Notes: generated by a model from the letters alone, not told the origin. Positions 21,864 to 33,820 are shown, numbered from the stretch's first letter. The stretch: DNA of 64,000 bases from Ectobius pallidus (GCA_964059195.1 CAXKWD010000011.1:35330066-35394065), one strand, 5' to 3'. Made by a program: numbers and translations.

Positions 21864-22623
21864 TGAGGGATGGGGCATAAGTCATGGCAACTATTTTTTA
21901 TTTTTGAAATGTGGGACCATTTTAAAATGTTGAAATATGCAAATGAAAGGGCAGGGGTTCGCCACCATGGGTGTATAAGTAGCATACTTGCCTTTCACCC
22001 TGGCGGTCTGGGTTCGATTCCCAGCCGGATAGTGGGTTTTTCAGTAACGAAAAATCCCCGGCTTCAGGACTGGACATCACCCAGGGAAATTAGAGTCTAT
22101 ATTAAATGCCTATGGTGACTGCTAGAATAGGGTATAGGGTATTCACAATAGATCTATTAAGGTCACAGTGTTGAGAAGCCGAAGGGCTTATACTCGTACT
22201 ACCCCTCATTAATCTAATCTAATCTAATCTAAAGGGCAGGATATGGAATGTAAATATAATGCAGATTATGGGTACTAGATGTAGGGTAGTGAAGGAAACA
22301 GTCACCCATAAACATTCATATGCAACTGCATTGTTCCATTCAAATATATTGCGGTAGTTGGAAGCATGAAAGCACACATGTCCACTCCATGATCCCTTGT
22401 AGTTCGGTATGGATGGGCATTATTCCCCAAAGCTTCCATCAGCACCTTGTGGTATTCTCTAGTATTTCTCCCTCAGAAGTGACTATTTTGATGTAAGAAT
22501 TCTGTTCAGAACTTGTCATATCCATTCTACACAGTGGCTGATAACTAATTACCGCTGCCGCTATTGATATTACCATATGAGAAAGAAGTAGTTACCATGA
22601 TTTATGATATGATATATCCCTCT
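21864..22623. mobile_element. mariner-like element of the 12.4-kb family
   Basis: Left end TGAGGGATGGGGCATAAGTC continuing ATGGCAACTATTTTTTAT; the right end inverted is AGAGGGATATATCATATCAT then AAATCATGGTAACTACTT. TA lies on both sides. The ends match the 12,434 element in GAGGG and GTCATGG(T/C)AACTATTTT. The element is split by a SINE at 21956-22230. Confidence 0.75.
21956..22230 (+). repeat. SINE family 2 with perfect target duplication
   Basis: A 275-bp insertion between two perfect copies of AAAGGGCAGG (21946-21955 and 22231-22240). The head is tRNA-like, with B-box GGTTCGATTCCCAGCCGG, then GTTTTTCAGTAACGAAAAAT and CAGGACTGG blocks shared with the SINE at 54.2 kb. The 3' tail is (TAATC)n. 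It inserted into the mariner-like element, so it is younger than it. Confidence 0.93.
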
Positions 22624-22711
22624 TAGCCTTTATCCAGTCTATTTGTTTGCATTATATACAAAAGTGATCATTGAATTATTCTCTTATATAATCTGGATTA
22701 CCCCGGAACCT

Positions 22712-22965
22712 AATTGGATTTTTCTGAGGTAGGGAGGTCTGGAACAGGGTGCACTCAGCCTCGTGATGCAAACCGAGGAGCTACTTGATTGAGAAGTAGC
22801 AGCTCCGGTCAAGAAAACCATCATTAACGGCCGTGGGTGTCGGCATGCTGACCACGTGCCCCCAATCCTGCCATCTGCCTAGGGCAGATGATGCAGTGGT
22901 CGGATGGTAGGCCTAGTCTGTCCAGAAATGTAGCGCCATGGAGTTTAGTTTAGTTTATATAATCT
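22712..22965 (+). repeat. SINE family 1, copy lacking head
   Basis: Starts at TTTTTCTGAGGTAGGGAGGT and keeps the rest of the family body in order, ending GTAGCGCCATGGAG and a (TTTAG)n tail. The tRNA head is missing. Confidence 0.88.
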
Positions 22966-23357
22966 GGATTGGCTTTTTAAGAAATATACATAGCACATTT
23001 CTAACAAAGGCAGTTTGAAATAGTCCAAAATCAGCTGGGCTTTGTGGCTCAAGTAAGTAGGTAGTTGGCTTATCTACACAAAGTAATTAAGTGTGCCACT
23101 TTTTCCTTTGGAACAAAGGTAATAAGGCAAAGTCAGTTCATTTTGAGACAACACCAGAATGGCTCAAAATAGTTTTGTTCAAACTGTGTGAAAATTATGA
23201 AGACAGAAGAATGTTTAATGGCAATAAATCCATATTTTTCTGCATGCTAGTTTTGATTTAGTGCTGAAGTTCAATGGATAAAATTCAGAGAAAAGTTTTT
23301 TTCGGTCCTTGTTTTACTTTTAATTTCTGAACATTATTTTAATGAATCTATTTTTAT

Positions 23358-23540
23358 ATCAGTATTTTAAAAAAATGCATTAAGAATATTAGAATATAAG
23401 GAAAATTGGTACCCAGTATAAAATTACGAATTAAGTTGCAGTACTGCAGTATCAGTATTTTAAAAAATGGATAAAGGATATTATAATATAAAGAAAATTT
23501 GTACCCAGTATAAAATTACGAATTAAGTTGCAGTACTGTT
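23358..23540. repeat. 93-bp tandem duplication
   Basis: Two neighbouring units starting ATCAGTATTTTAAAAAA at 23358 and 23451. The second half of each (TACCCAGTATAAAATTACGA, then ATTAAGTTGCAGTACTG) is identical, and the first half differs at several bases. Confidence 0.9.
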
Positions 23541-25675
23541 TAAAATAAGCAACAAAATAAAGGGAATTTATGTTCTTCTATTTTGCATGCTTTATTTCTG
23601 TTATGGTGAGAGTTATATTGTGATATAATTTCTGCGGTCCCTTCACCAGTGCTATAACCAAGTTCAACTGAAAATTAAAATTATGTGTATCTTTTACATT
23701 ACATTCATGTCAGTTAAGACTGTGGTATCTCGGTTGTCACCTCTTTATATCTTCTTCCTGGGATCCACATGCCTGAAGACAAGGATAATTACAAAGATGA
23801 TCTCTATATATCAGTAACGAGTTTACAGTATATTTGTGTTTCAGAATATTGCTATTTTTATATTGTTTTGTAGTAAAATGAAATACACTCTGGAGTTGTA
23901 TGGTCTCCAGTAATTACAGCAATGCATAACAACAATTAGCTTAAAAACAGTGAGTGTGTAAAGCCATTTCGAGGTTTTAGACTCCTGTATTATCAAGAAA
24001 ACAAACACATGTACCCACATTCCATTGAAGTTATTCAGTAATGTGGAATAGATTTTCAGTGCTCCTGCACGTAGCTATACAATACTGGCATGAATTATAG
24101 GGGCCATATTTTTTGGTAAAATAAAATGGCTGATTTCGGTGTTGACTTCCTTCTCTTTTATGGATATTCAGTGAAATAAAATATTTTATACAATTATACT
24201 GTAGGGTACTGCCGATAAATTTCATGGGAATGCTATGACACTCTGCATTATTTTTTTTTTAACCACAAAAAATGTCCATATTTAAGGTTGTAATGTTCTT
24301 TAGAACATATAAAATTCTTATGTATGAACTCAGTTTGTTTCTAAAAATATACGAAATGAAAGAAAAATTTTGAAGAAGTGGGCACTTATGTAACCAAAAT
24401 TGGCGTAATTTATAGTGGTTACTCACAAGATATGGCTGCAAACAAAAGTGCCAACTGCTGTGGATAAAAGAAGAAATCTGTTGAATCTACACTCTTTGCC
24501 ACAATCTTAACATAGGCATCCCAAACTCGGCACAGAGATAGCAGGAAAAGAGTGTATCGTAAATAGTGTACATTCCTCAGTCTTTTCTGTAATAGATCAC
24601 AATTATCAATAAGTTCTCAGCAGCCAGAGAAGCAAGCATGCTATAAGAAATGAAGGAAAAAACACATTAATACCGAATATTACTATTTGAAATAAAATTT
24701 TTGTACACTTTTTTTCAGTTTACATATGGAATCCACTTACTTCGCACTTATTTAGACATTTTGCACAATAAACAGATTTTGTGGATTCATTTTAGTTAAT
24801 ATTAGCATTTTACATATGTACAAAGCTAAATATACAGGAGCACCCTGCTGGCTCGAAAACTTGGATATTCTGAACCTAAAAATATTTAACTGAACTCAAA
24901 ACAAAGATAAGGGGTCGAGTGCTCATACTCTACTTCAAGGAAGATGAACAAAGGTGAATGACCTTCACGAGCTCGCTTTCAAGAAAAACCATTCGCAACA
25001 CAAAAATAACACTGCATGTTACAACTGAGTGCAGTTAACTTTTAGACTTCACATATTTGTCTAAATATGTTAATTATAAATTAACCCCATTAATCTGAAT
25101 TTTTGCCAATTTGAACAGGCCCTGGTCCAATTAGTTCAGACTAGCAGTTTTCTACTGTAGCTAAGGAAAACTGTTATGTAAAATTTCGCGTTTATCGCTG
25201 TTACCAAAAAATACGGTCCCTAACCATGCCATTTAGTCAGTCAAGATGTGAACAGTAGACAGAGGAAAAACTGTTTGTTGGCATGCAAAAGTTGATTCCA
25301 TGACGTGTGTTTGTACTGACTCATGGATATCATCTTGAGTGTCGGATTGTGAAATTTCCATAATGTTGGAGAAGGAGCAGGATGGATGGCCATGCCATGC
25401 CTTAATTTTATCTATGATACATGTGTTTGAAATGTTTTACATTCAAAGTTACATTTATTGTTTTGAAACCCAACTATAATTTTACAGATACACTGCAATG
25501 TTAAGGCCCATTCACATTGATGATATTAATTTTAACACCAAAACGAAAGCAGTGACACCAGCATAAATATTAACTAGCCACAATTACTCTAAACATTGAT
25601 TTACAGACAAAACTGTTGGGGAATGATCTATTGAATTCTATCAAGCAAACATTTCTGTATATTTCTTGTCATAAA
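23541..25675. other. no gene seen; one Tigger-like fragment
   Basis: Mostly AT-rich unclassified sequence. Near 25083-25160 the words CCCATTAATCTGAATTTTTG and GAACAGGCCCTGGTCC resemble the ends of Tigger-type elements. No host exon was found. Confidence 0.5.
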
Positions 25676-25686
25676 GAGAGAATTGA

Positions 25687-26892
25687 GGGGTGTGGTCGAA
25701 AAACTTGATAACCCACAATTTTTGGAAAAATGAGTTACCTGCATTACCGACTTCATCGGGTTGTTGTCAATACCTATATCAAAGAATTTTCTCTGAAAGC
25801 CACTTAATGGCAGAGTTATCACCTATGTTGATATGCCACATTGCGCTTTGTGTTAATGGAAAACATTGACAACCCACATTTTCAAGATGGCTGCCATGGA
25901 GTCTAGTGTTGTTGAACAGGAAGAGAAAAAGACAATTTTACAAAAGAAAAGAGTGTGTGAGATGTCTCTGCTAGTGTTTGAAGATTCTGATGATAGTATT
26001 CGTGAGCCTCACTATGTTTTTGATGAGGACATGGAGTCTTCAAATGATGAAGTGAGTGTTTTTATTTGCAGTTGATGATCAGGTTAGGACTGTTGGGTTA
26101 TCAAGTTTTTCCATTTGTGTAATATGATTTTCTTAAATATTGCTCCGTAACACTTGTAAAATTATAATGTAATAATATTACTATATGTGTGAAACCCCAA
26201 ACTATTATGTTTTTATTAACTAAGGATATTGTTCTAAGACTAAATTTCTTATTAATGTAGTATGTCAAGTTTTTCCATTATCAGATCATAAAGTTAACTT
26301 AAACCTTTGTCAGTGAAGATTCATACATACCACAGCATCACATCACTAGTTATTACAATAGAATCTTTAAGAATGAAGACTTAACTAAACAGACGAGCAG
26401 AAAGTGCTCTTCTTCACTACCTTATCTTGATGAAGAAGAATCATGGGGACATGACCGATTAAGATATGTTTTAAATAGTGTAAATATGTTTGGCATAGTG
26501 AAGTAACTTATGTAACTTGCATTTTAGTAATGAACAATGATAATTAATTTTCAATATTAATCATTATTATAATAAATATTTGAAAAATTATTATTTTATT
26601 TTTGAAAAGAATATAATAGGAAATCCTAGTTGTGGTTTATCGACGTTTTCCATTTCATAACAGATTTATGATATTCATGGAAAAAGTTGATATCCCACAT
26701 GAAAATTACAAATTCTAAGAAAAATACATCAGAATTTAATACAATATGCTATCTGCATGTATTGAGGTTTATAATGCATGTTTTCCTAAAAAGAATTCAT
26801 AACAGATTTAAGGGACATTTTTCAAACTTTAATCCCACATATCTCAGAAAGAGAATAATGTGGGTTATCAAGTTTTTCACCCACACCCCTCA
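25687..26892 (+). mobile_element. TIR DNA element, class unclear
   Basis: The left end GAGGGGTGTGGTCGAAAAAC continuing TTGATAACCCACA is matched, inverted, at the right by TGTGGGTTATCAAGTTTTTC then ACCCACACCCCTC. AATT borders both ends and may be a 4-bp target duplication. Versions of GTTATCAAGTTTTTCC recur several times in the 1.2-kb interior (about 25850, 26097, 26265, 26685). A single open exon (25893-26050) lies inside. No catalytic domain. Confidence 0.75.
25893..26050 (+). pseudogene. first exon of a transposon gene, rest missing
   Basis: From an ATG in a good context (AAGATGGCTGCC), the frame reads MAAMESSVVEQEE, a basic stretch, then a very acidic part (EDSDDS, DEDMESSNDE) ending at a GTGAGTG donor-like site. 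Acidic N-termini like this are common in DNA transposases, including piggyBac-like ones. No downstream coding exon is present before the right terminal repeat, so this is an orphan remnant. Confidence 0.45.
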
Positions 26893-27046
26893 ATTTCCCC
26901 CCAAAATTATTAACTTCTGATCATATTACTCCACTTTTGCAAGCCCTTTTTCTTTGTGAGCTGTGTGAGCTTATATGAATCACCTTGATGGGAATATGAA
27001 AAACCTATTCTGCACATATTTTATAGGCATCTCACTTTTTTTCCTA

Positions 27047-27545
27047 CATTGCCGGTCGAAAAAGCATAACACTAAAAGTTTTTTGAGAATTGCATAATAA
27101 ATTATCCTGGTTGTCTATGAAAGATATTGTGGTCTCGATAGCATCCTACAGCTCGGAGAACACTTGAAGGTGATGGTCTCAGCAGATTCACTGTATATCG
27201 CAAGCTGTGTCCATTATTGATTAAAGCAGGACTTGATGATCAGGACTTACAACCATCTTTAATAAAACTTTCATTCACAGAAGTTCATGATACTGAACGA
27301 AACTTTTGGAGAATTTATCCAAACAGTCCCAAATGCAGCAGACCAAGCACCTGAGACACACTGCCAAATGCAGAGAATAATACACTATAAGACCAGGCAA
27401 CTTCTTTTTATTTGTGTTTATGTCCAGTTTAATGTTAATTCATTTTGTTAAAGAAGGTTATGAGATTATTATGCATTAGAACATTGTTAATTTATTCTGC
27501 AATTCTGGAAAAATGTTAAGAGTTACGCTGTTTTGCCCGGCAGTG
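27047..27545. mobile_element. short Tc1-like element
   Basis: TA-flanked ends: left CATTGCCGGTCGAAAAAGCA, right inverted CACTGCCGGGCAAAACAGCG, both followed by TAACACT/TAACTCT. CACTGCCGGGCAAAA-type ends are usual in Tc1-like elements. The interior has one open stretch (about 27170-27356; GDGLSRFTVYRKL, LIKLSFTEVHD) of unknown identity ending in a stop. Confidence 0.7.
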
Positions 27546-27568
27546 TATTTTTTTCCTCATAAATACAT

Positions 27569-27928
27569 CTCTCTCTCGAATCCTATGCCCCCATGCCTCC
27601 AAATGGAGGTTTCTGTTTACCAAGGTGAATTTTGTTACACTCATTTTCCTAGAGAGGGTAGAGGGACAGGTGGTAAGCCCATCGCCTCTCAACCCTCTCC
27701 AGAAACTAAGGTATTACTTGGACGTGAAAGGGCCGGGAAATTATGTCCAGAGGCTCTAATTTAAGCTTGGAGTTCTTTTACGTGCCGTAAATCTATGACA
27801 CAGGCCCCCCGGAGGACACCGTGCCCAGGATTTTTATGTCCTGAAAAACTCATCGACTGCGGCTGGGTTTGATCCCGTGACCTTCGGATCTAGAGGCGGG
27901 CATGCTACCTCTAGACCACCGCAGCCGA
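27569..27928 (-). repeat. SINE family 3 with target duplication
   Basis: A 360-bp minus-strand insertion flanked by two CTCATAAATACAT copies (27556-27568 and 27929-27941). Read on the minus strand: tRNA-like head GTCGGCTGCGGTGGTCTAGA ... GGGATCAAACCC, then TTTTTCAGGACATAAAAATC, TGTCCTCCGGGGGGCC and TACGGCACGTAAAAGAACTC. The 13-bp duplication is perfect, so the insertion is fairly young. Confidence 0.93.
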
Positions 27929-27941
27929 CTCATAAATACAT

Positions 27942-29103
27942 GATTATATGTTATTTAAAAAAAGTTAGGTACAGGAGATATTGAAGTGTATAGTTTACAG
28001 AGTTTCAAGTTGGTGGCTTGTGGTTATGTCAGTGTATATTCTTACATATTTTATTGTGAACACTTACATTATAAACACAAACAAGCTTAAGTTGCAACAA
28101 ACGTTTCATTGTGGATGGGTCAATACTTTTCTGAAGATGAAGGATAATCCAAGAATCAGTAAATTAATGATTCTAGAATAGAAATATCAAGATGGAAAGT
28201 GAGGGAATACACAAGATTTTCCACTGTACTTTATCCTGAAGCATGTACTATGTAAATATCACCGACTTCAGTGGGAAAGTTTAATGCAATAATTCCGAGA
28301 TATTTCTCCCTGAATAGGTGATTGAAAAAAAATAAGTGCATGCCCAGATAATATGTATTTTATTTTCTCATAATGGTAACATTTTAATAAGTTTATCTGC
28401 AAGATATATATCCAACATATATTTTTAGCTGCAGCCTATTTGTTTTATAGAACTGTACATAGAAATATTTGTTCACAATATTGTATTTCTAATTTGGTGT
28501 ACTGGTACTGGATTTATTTTTAATGAAATGTTATGTCGTGAATGGCATATATATATGTATAGTTTTGAATTGCATGGACTTCTTCATAATTTTAATACAT
28601 CTGCCCAATTAGTACACCATAAGAAATAAATGTAACCTACTGTCTCTGAAAATGGTGGAAAAATCCATTGCCAAGAAAGTAAAGTTGTTACAATTGAATT
28701 GGATTCTCACTTTCACATGTACTAGATGTAATGTTGGATTTGAATGAACTTATAATCGTTTGAGTACTTAGTTTCCCTACAGCAATAAGTTTGCTGGGTG
28801 TGGTATGAATGGTTGCTATAGAGTTTCACTCTGCAAATGCAGATCCATAGTATAGTTTTATTTACTTACGAAAGATGATCAGTTCATTTTAAATAAGTCA
28901 ATTTACAGTGTAGTCTGTATCAAATATTTTTAGCTTCAGTATATAGTATGCACTTATATTCAGTATGTGAATTATAAAACTGATAAGTTATATTATTTTA
29001 CGTGACTTCTTCTCTGAGGTTAATTTGTTTATAGAACTTCACTTAAAAATCAATATCTACAAATTTTATTTCTTATTTTAGTGAATTGTAATACAGTGTT
29101 TTT
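27942..29103. other. no gene seen
   Basis: AT-rich sequence without domains, TIRs or SINE heads that I can recognise. Confidence 0.5.
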
Positions 29104-29664
29104 CATGTACGAGTTGGCCAATCATGTGGGTTTCTGCATCACGATGGCCACAGCTCTATCTCCCGAATGATTGGGTGAAACATCTACGCAAATAAAGCTG
29201 CTAATGGTGTAATGATTCAGGTTCTCACAATTACAGTTAAAATTACAATGAAAGTTTCCACGTACCTCATCACCAGAGATGTTGGAAATGTCCTCCACAC
29301 AACATTGGCACCTTTTTAGGAAATTTTCTTTCACACGCATAAGTTCTTATAAGTCAAACCCCCATACATTAGAAGAACTTCAATACAATATCACTAGAGA
29401 AATTATCTCTATCTCGGAAGCTGAGCTTATGCATGTGAAAGAAAATTTCCTAAAAAGGTGCCATTGTTGAGGAGGACATTTCTAGCACCTCTTGTGATTA
29501 GGTATGTGGTCATTATCATTGTAATTTTAACTGTAATTGTGAGAACCTGAATCATTACACTGTTAGGGGCTTTATTCGCATAGATATTTCACCTGATCGC
29601 TCGGGAGTTACAGCTGAGGCTTCTGCAACGCAGAAACCCGCATGATTGGCCAACTCTTACGTGG
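29104..29664. repeat. foldback: 240-bp arms, 82-bp loop
   Basis: The left arm (29104-29343) is the reverse complement of the right arm (29426-29664) with scattered changes. Matching points include GAGTTGGCCAATCATG at the outer ends, TCAGGTTCTCACAATTACAG in the middle, and TTAGGAAATTTTCTTTCACA at the loop. The left arm has a 72-codon minus frame with a Cys-rich stretch (RCQCCVED, NFNCNCENLN); the right arm has stops in the same reading. It could be a foldback/TIR element or a source of long hairpin RNA. Confidence 0.9.
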
Positions 29665-32636
29665 AACACACTGTACTTTCACTTGGATTGCGTGTCACAG
29701 TAGTAGAGATTTTAAGGAAATGTTGACTTGTATCTCTGTATTATTTTAATATAATGTGGTACCAGAATAAAAAGTGCAGCAGCTTAAATTAATCTGATGC
29801 ACAGTTCATGAAAAATTCAAAGACAAAAATATGTCTGGTTCTTACATTTAAACATTTGAGTGTATAATGTTAATTTTGAAACATTTCATGTTTTCTATTC
29901 AAAGACAGGTGAACTATTATTTGGGTACTTAATTTGTTCTTGTACAGCAGTCATACTAGTAGATATAACACGGATTGTTGCTATAGATTTGTTCTACTCA
30001 AATGAATGACGTGATCCATAACTTTCTTACAGAACATGATTCAATTCAAAAGACAGTATTCTCGAACAACTCAGTAAATGTGTTGAATGCTTTTTGCAAC
30101 CTCCTATGAGGTTGATTGCTCCAGCATTTCAAAAGTGATCGTATTTGCATGTGTTTAGGGCCTAGGTTTTACCTAGAATGTAAGTTAAAAAATTTAAGTG
30201 GGGGGTACATAATTTGAAAAAGAATATATATATATATATATATATATAACTTTATATACACACAAAATTTATCCATGTGTTTCTTACCAACACTTACTGA
30301 ATTACCAGTATTCGTCACTATCACCCGACCCATGTCTACATAAGCACAACACTGACCTTCGAAGCTTTCGTTATGGATGCCCTGCTTAGTACCATTATGC
30401 AGCTGGCAGTTACAGGATTTACAACCCTCTTGTTTTGAGTTAATCACATGGTACAGTTTGTAGGGTGCAGTATGAAAATTGGGGACTGCTTTTCATAATA
30501 CCAAGCCTGTGTTTTTGCCCTGTTCCTACACAGAATTTAAAAAAAATTATCCCAATTTGTTGGGCCTTATGAAGAAAACTTGGATATGCTTCTGAGCAGA
30601 AAGTTGAAGCATAAGTATAAGCATACGCATGAGAGCAAATGGTAGGAGTGTAAGGATTTCCTTTTTTTGATATGCATAAACTCTACCTTTTACTTCGACC
30701 TCTTACTTCTGATACCAGAGGATATGCTTCTGGAGAATCAACTGGGCAATCAAGTGTGTTGGTCATTGCATTGTTGTTTCATAGTTTCTTGTTGGCATGT
30801 TTGTAATCTGGGCACAAGCTCCCTGTTTCTCTATGAAAATCAAAGATATTTGTAGTATAGGTTTGTAAGTTTTGAATATGCAGTCATATTCAAGTTGGAA
30901 AATTGTAATAAACACATTCAAATTACTGTGCGGAACAGAATGGAATAATCAGGTTCTGACTGAAAGTTCAAGTTTGGTACCACATATCAAATACCATGGT
31001 ATTTTTTTGTCAACCATCATACAATATCCAGGCTTTCTGAAAAAGTCTCAAGACACCGGAGAACAAAAGAAAAAAGAAGCTGCTATTACATGTAGCTAAT
31101 ATTTGTTATACCAATCGCTTCAAATCAACTACTTAAAACAATGAAAGTTAGACTAACAATGACAGACAGAATTAGTAACAGGATATAAATTATTTTGAAT
31201 ATCTGGGAGTAGGAGTTGTCCCAACTATTATAGGGAGATAGCAATCCTATGATGAATTATTTAATAATTCAAATAATATTATTTTTCATGGAATGATCCA
31301 TGCAATAACATTCATTCATGTTCCGTGCATAAACGTACTAATTTTTTCCATTATGATACATTTAATCAGAATGTATTATGTTTAAATGAGTCTATTAGTC
31401 ATGTAGTCAAAATGCGTGTTTTAACAACATCAGTAATCCATGTGTTAGCTTTTCTATTTGTTTTCCAGATACAGCTTTACTCTGATAAACTCTTATGCCG
31501 GGTTGGAATCCCAGATCAGACATAAATCGTGAAAATAAGAAAATGAGCAACAAGTCACTTAAAATTCATTGGCTCACTAGATCTGGATAATGTCTTATAA
31601 TCGCTGTTGTTTATTGAATTTTTATGTTTTTCTCTCATGTCATAAATCGATCCGTTGTCCTGAATTACATGGTGGTAAGTTTGCTACTGACCAACCTTTC
31701 AATTTGTAAAGCATATGCTTCCTATTGAGAACATTTCCTCTCTTTTATTCATACATTGATGTCTAATACAGGAGCAAAAGCATAAGTACAGAACATTTGC
31801 TTCTATTAATAACATCAGAAGGCTTTCCTTTTAAATACTGAAGTAAAATGTAACCTCCACTTAATTCATAAGACCCATTGTCTCTAAATCAGGGTGCGAC
31901 TTATACACACATGCGGCCTATACACATGTAAATATCATACTTATAACTAGACATCAACCACATTGTTCAGGATCTACTTGCATGAAAACAATAAGCATTG
32001 TTATTGAAGGGAGAGGATCAGACTTGATTTGTAAGGAAGATATTCGAGCAAACATTTCGTTGCGAAGCTGCTGCCTAAATATGATGATTGCAGGAATGAT
32101 GTTTGTTTATGTATTTTAATGGTACATATTCAAGACTTGTATGCCAAGCAGAAGACACAGGCAGCAATGAATTAATTGAGAGTAACTGAGTTAGTTCAAA
32201 ATGCTGAAAATGTTCAGCAACTTGATATTGTAAGAGTATCTACCAGTTTACCCCTGAACCATGACTACTTGCTTTGGTGCTTAGACATGAAAGTGTGACA
32301 TAATCTGGTTGAAAACAGAGTGGTATATAAGAATCATTATGCATAAATACATTGTTCTGAGAGGATAAAAAGTTATGTCATTATGATTGTATTATGTCAT
32401 ACAATGGAATCTCGTTTTGCTATAGACTGAAATAATTTAATATAATTGGAAAAATGTAACACTGAAAAACAGGTTATTCTAGCAAACATTTCGAGGTTTC
32501 CAGAGATATTAAATAAAAAAATCCAGTGTCACCCATACTAAGCAATCGTTAGGGTATATTTATAATATGTATGTTAATGTGTATTAATTTAAAATAATTA
32601 TAATATAAGTTCAACTATGACCTTTATGATTCATTT
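29665..32636. other. no gene seen; one AT repeat
   Basis: Contains (AT)n at about 30225-30248. Open frames of 60-90 codons here look like chance. No mobile element ends were recognised. Confidence 0.5.
30225..30248. repeat. (AT)n microsatellite
   Basis: About 12 uninterrupted AT units. Confidence 0.95.
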
Positions 32637-33354
32637 ACCAACTTTTTGGTAGTACATGTATCAAGGACTATTGTCCACACCCTCAGCTACTTGTCAACTG
32701 ACAAATCCTGCTTTTGAAAATCCCGATGTGCACATGGTGGAAGTTTGAAAAACTCCTTGATCAAGTTCTCATCTTTTGGTATCTCAAATTTCATCAGTCT
32801 ACTTTCAAATTTCTTTATATAAGTCTTCTCCCAAATTTCCAGATCTTTCTTTCTACCGCCGCTTTTAACAATTTTGCTTCTTTACAGATTATGTGGTCAT
32901 CCCAAGAACAGCTGATTTCTCCATCTTATTATGTTTATGATTTTGCATGTGTTCTTTGAATCCAGTATTCCAGTGTCAGTATTTCTTTTAATTTTTCCTA
33001 CATTGCCACTAGATTCAAAGAATACATGCAAAATTTTAAGTGCATTCAAATGGAGAAATCATCTGTATCAACTCATTCTGGAGACATTACCCACATAATC
33101 TGTACAGAAGTAAAATTGTTAAAATCAGTGAATAGACTGGAAGATCTGGAAATTTTGGGAAAGATTAATTATATTAAGAAATTCGATAGGTGATTGATGA
33201 ATTTTGAGATACCAGAAGATGAGAACCTGATCAAGAAGTTTTTTAAACTTCCACCATGTGCACATCAGGATTTTCAAAAGCATTTTTTGTCAGTTGACAA
33301 ATGGCCAAGGATGGGGATGATAGTTCTTGAAACAAGTACTACCAAAAACTTGGT
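32637..33354. repeat. foldback: ~330-bp arms, 44-bp loop
   Basis: The left arm 32637-32964 and the right arm 33009-33354 are reverse complements with modest divergence and small indels. Shared points include ACTTTTTGGTAGTAC (outer), CACATGGTGGAAGTTT, CTCATCTTTTGGTATCTCAA and TTCTTTGAATC (loop side). Read on the minus strand, the left arm encodes pieces such as EIWEKTYIKKF, FEIPKDENLIKEFFKLPPCA and HRDFQKQDLSVDK; the right arm encodes related text on the + strand. The arms therefore come from a coding sequence, probably of a mobile element. Confidence 0.9.
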
Positions 33355-33365
33355 AAGTGAAGTAT

Positions 33366-33404
33366 TTTGATCCCACGACCGTTGGATCTAGAGGCGGGCA
33401 CATG
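33366..33404 (-). repeat. SINE family 3 head fragment
   Basis: GATCCCACGACCGTTGGATC then TAGAGGCGGGCA matches the head of the 27.6-kb SINE (GATCCCGTGACCTTCGGATC). Only about 35 bases remain, touching the edge of the foldback. Confidence 0.75.
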
Positions 33405-33711
33405 TAGGAAATCTGATGTTAATAAACTGTTTGGATTTTGTATCAGATCATGCATATTACCATAGATAAACTGGCTATTCTCCAAATTTCTCTTTTATTA
33501 TACTTTAAAATGGATTACTTAGATCTCCTATCACTTTAAACGGTCTTAAAGCTAGTAAGATCTAAATAATCTTGCATATATCTCTCGGGAGAAAAAATAA
33601 AAAGAGATTGGTTCAAACTTAGGACACGAGGGTGTAAAGCTTCAATCCATGAATATGAAATATGGAAACGTTTAGTAGAGGGTATAAGGTTGTTAATATA
33701 TAGTTTTATAT

Positions 33712-33820
33712 AGTCCTACAAGTTAGAAAGAAGCGTGCATGGAACAAAGCTTTGATTGCTGCAGCAAGCGCAGCTACATTCTGTGCAGGCCGCAGAGAAT
33801 TCTTTCTAACTTGTGGGACT
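33712..33820. ncRNA. 21-bp-stem hairpin, possible small RNA precursor or tiny MITE
   Basis: AGTCCTACAAGTTAGAAAGA (33712 on) pairs with TCTTTCTAACTTGTGGGACT (ending 33820) over 21 bases, with only one G-U pair. The arms lie 67 bases apart, and ATAGTT/AACTAT outside the stem extends it. It could fold as a hairpin RNA. A short decayed MITE is equally possible. Confidence 0.35.

Noticed and set aside
33371..33404. Target duplication or terminal motif for the foldback
   Set aside because: The words match the SINE family 3 head, so this is a neighbouring SINE fragment, not part of the foldback.
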